A stretch of DNA of 64,000 nucleotides, from contig NZ_BONX01000046.1 of the NCBI RefSeq assembly GCF_016862935.1, positions 1-64,000 on the forward strand, given 5' to 3'. The position numbers were made by a program, and so were the translations under genes. The stretch is from Plantactinospora mayteni. GTDB lineage: Bacteria; Actinomycetota; Actinomycetes; Mycobacteriales; Micromonosporaceae. Below are positions 62,903 to 64,000 of the stretch, in pieces. The notes beneath the pieces are model-generated. The model was not told where the DNA came from. It saw only the letters and a list, made by a program, of their open reading frames with translations, and did not search any database. Within the stretch, counting starts at the first letter, position 1, and each line of letters opens with the position of its first letter.

Positions 62903-63406
62903 CTAGCTCGTCGCCTCGGCCCGGTCCGCCGGGTCGCGGCGCATCGGCACGTGCGGGATGCCGTCCTCGACGTACTCCGGGCCGCTCACCGTGAAGCCGT
63001 GGCGGGCGTAGAAGTCGACCAGGTGCGCCTGGGCGTCGAGTACGCACGGCCGGGAGCCGACCACGGCCAGCGCCTCGGTCATCAGCCGTCCGGCGTACCC
63101 GCCGCTCCGGGCCTCCCTGGCCACCACGACCCGGCCGATCCGCTCCACCCCGCCCGGGTCGGCGAGCAGTCGCAGGTACGCGATCGGCGCACCGCCCCGG
63201 GCCAGCCAGAGGTGCCGGGTGCCCGGCTCGACGTCCCGGCCGTCGAGTTCGGGATAGGCGCACTCCTGTTCCACCACGAAGACGTCGACCCGCAGCTTCA
63301 GCAGGTCGTGCAGGGTCCGGGCGTCGAGGTCGGCGAACGAGGCGACCCGGAACTCGACCCGGTCCGCGGGGTTCGCCTCCAGCGGTGGCGTCTGCGACTG
63401 GTGCAT
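62903..63406 (-). CDS. ElaA-like GNAT N-acetyltransferase
   Basis: 167 aa. ElaA signature near the N-terminus: LHDLLKLRVDVFVVEQECAYPELDG, RHLWL. The acetyl-CoA loop is RVVVAREARSGGYAGRLM, and the late motif FYARHGFTVSGPEYVEDGIPH is characteristic. Its acceptor substrate is unknown. ATG 63406 is exactly 6 nt after TACCAT, again indicating a leaderless mRNA. Confidence 0.85.
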   Translation of the reverse strand: MHQSQTPPLEANPADRVEFRVASFADLDARTLHDLLKLRVDVFVVEQECAYPELDGRDVEPGTRHLWLARGGAPIAYLRLLADPGGVERIGRVVVAREARSGGYAGRLMTEALAVVGSRPCVLDAQAHLVDFYARHGFTVSGPEYVEDGIPHVPMRRDPADRAEATS

Positions 63407-63450
63407 CCCGCGATGGTAGGCGTGCCCGAGCGCTGGCCGCCGCCCAGGCG

Positions 63451-63550
63451 ATCGGGCGGGTGGACGGCCGATCCTGCGGGTGGACGGGCGATCGGGCGGG
63501 TGGACGGGCGATCGGGCGGGTGGACGGCGACCCGGCGGGTGGGCGGCCGC
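63451..63550. repeat. 20-bp tandem repeat, five copies
   Basis: Units of ATCGGGCGGGTGGACGGGCG start at 63451, 63471, 63491, 63511 and 63531; the copies at 63491 and 63511 are closest to the consensus, and the outer ones are degenerate. The array is non-coding, between the GNAT and zinc-ribbon genes. Confidence 0.85.
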
Positions 63551-63615
63551 GCTGGGCCTTGCCGTGCCGGGTCTGTGGCCCGGTCTGTGCGGGAGTCGGG
63601 AACCCGGGTGGCGGG

Positions 63616-63879
63616 TCAGGCCGGGCGGGCGCCGACGGCGTCCCGGATCTCCGCGCCGCGCTCGCCCTCGACGACCCGGGCGCAGTGCCCGCAGCAGAAG
63701 AACCGGCCGGAGACCTCGACGCCGTGCCCCATGATCCGGATGCCGCAGTGTTCGCAGACCGGGGCGAGCTTGTGCGCCGCGCACTCGAACGAGTCGAAGG
63801 TGTGCACGTCCCCGCTCATCGTGCGGACCTCGAAGGCCAGCCAGTAGTCGTTGCCGCAGACCTCGCAGGTCGTCGCCAT
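63616..63879 (-). CDS. Small zinc-ribbon protein
   Basis: 87 aa. TCEVCGNDYW, DSFECAAHKLAPVCEHCG and FFCCGHCARVV supply several CxxC pairs, enough for two zinc sites. Similar short proteins occur next to msrB or stress genes in actinobacteria, but no function is established. ATG 63879. It follows msrB on the same strand at 45 bp and may share its transcript. Confidence 0.72.
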   Translation of the reverse strand: MATTCEVCGNDYWLAFEVRTMSGDVHTFDSFECAAHKLAPVCEHCGIRIMGHGVEVSGRFFCCGHCARVVEGERGAEIRDAVGARPA

Positions 63880-63924
63880 TGTCGAATTCCCCCGTTTTCC
63901 CGTTTCATCGCATCTGCGACGATT

Positions 63925-64000
63925 CTACGTGGTCGACGGGTCGAGGCGCATCGAGATCGAGTTGATGCAGTACCGGGCGTTCGTCGGGGTGAAGCCCTCG
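63925..64000 (-). CDS. msrB: Peptide-methionine (R)-S-oxide reductase MsrB, C-terminal end only
   Basis: Only the last 25 residues are inside the window: EGFTPTNARYCINSISMRLD and a short end, stop TAG at 63925-63927. The RYCINS motif carries the catalytic Cys of MsrB, which repairs methionine-R-sulfoxide in proteins with thioredoxin. The gene continues past the right edge. No other family has this exact C-terminal pattern to my knowledge. Confidence 0.85.
   Translation of the reverse strand, partial: EGFTPTNARYCINSISMRLDPSTT

Noticed and set aside
63451-63550. Five 20-bp repeats that could suggest a CRISPR or iteron origin
   Set aside because: There are no spacers, no replication gene is nearby and the copies decay outward like a simple minisatellite.

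Overview
The window is high-GC actinobacterial DNA. Short intergenic gaps, frequent GTG starts, many 1-4 bp start/stop overlaps and genes that begin a few bases after a TANNNT -10 box all fit. Gene content (HrdB/SigA-type sigma factor, DUF3039, DUF3093, DUF3099, DUF3710, DUF4193, LytR_C/Cei-like protein, actinobacterial HemE-HemY-HemQ heme branch) points to an actinomycete, most likely Micromonosporaceae; the family is inferred from overall protein flavour, not proven.

Layout. 0-13 kb is accessory: a divergent hemC plus NUDIX pair framed by two similar hairpins, a chitin/cellulose-active AA10 monooxygenase, a DUF985 cupin, an ECF sigma-cupin-DUF6069 operon, a DarG-like macrodomain gene divergent from an HhH-GPD DNA-repair gene, LtrA, a BrnTA-like toxin-antitoxin pair, and psuG-psuK for pseudouridine breakdown. 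13-30.7 kb is a conserved actinobacterial core block: helicase, sigA, inositol phosphatase, Cei-like protein, DUF4193, DUF3093/dut, DUF3710, OB-fold, DUF3159, two TrkA/RCK proteins divergent from a KimA-like potassium importer, and a TRAM-type RNA methyltransferase. From memory its order closely resembles Mycobacterium tuberculosis Rv2689c-Rv2703. 30.9-33.2 kb carries an RNA ligase whose active-site motif is split by a LAGLIDADG intein. 33.5-35.6 kb is dxs, apparently preceded by a leaderless, overlapping 27-codon ORF. 35.7-47.6 kb is envelope-related and accessory: a putative lipoprotein, three paralogous large polytopic membrane proteins (two +, one -), a beta-propeller protein, an OmpR-type two-component system and a DUF2637 protein. 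47.9-50.3 kb holds a Phd/PIN toxin-antitoxin pair, a VOC protein and two Roadblock proteins. 50.8-54.1 kb is the fadA-fadB beta-oxidation operon. 54.3-61.1 kb returns to core genes: galE-like epimerase, ribonuclease D, DUF3000 and the hemE-hemG-hemQ run (coproporphyrin-dependent heme synthesis). The right end has an LPXTG-anchored surface protein, an ElaA-like acetyltransferase, a zinc-ribbon protein and the C-terminus of msrB.

Most noteworthy: (1) the intein inserted directly after the KxDG of the RNA ligase; (2) at least eight genes whose stop-codon neighbourhood has been tandemly duplicated downstream; (3) a 42-bp non-coding motif present twice (37/42 identical), each time upstream of a minus-strand gene; (4) the dxs upstream ORF; (5) a DarG-like macrodomain without DarT beside a DNA glycosylase-fold gene; (6) many leaderless starts. 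No rRNA, tRNA, CRISPR array, insertion sequence or prophage was recognised.
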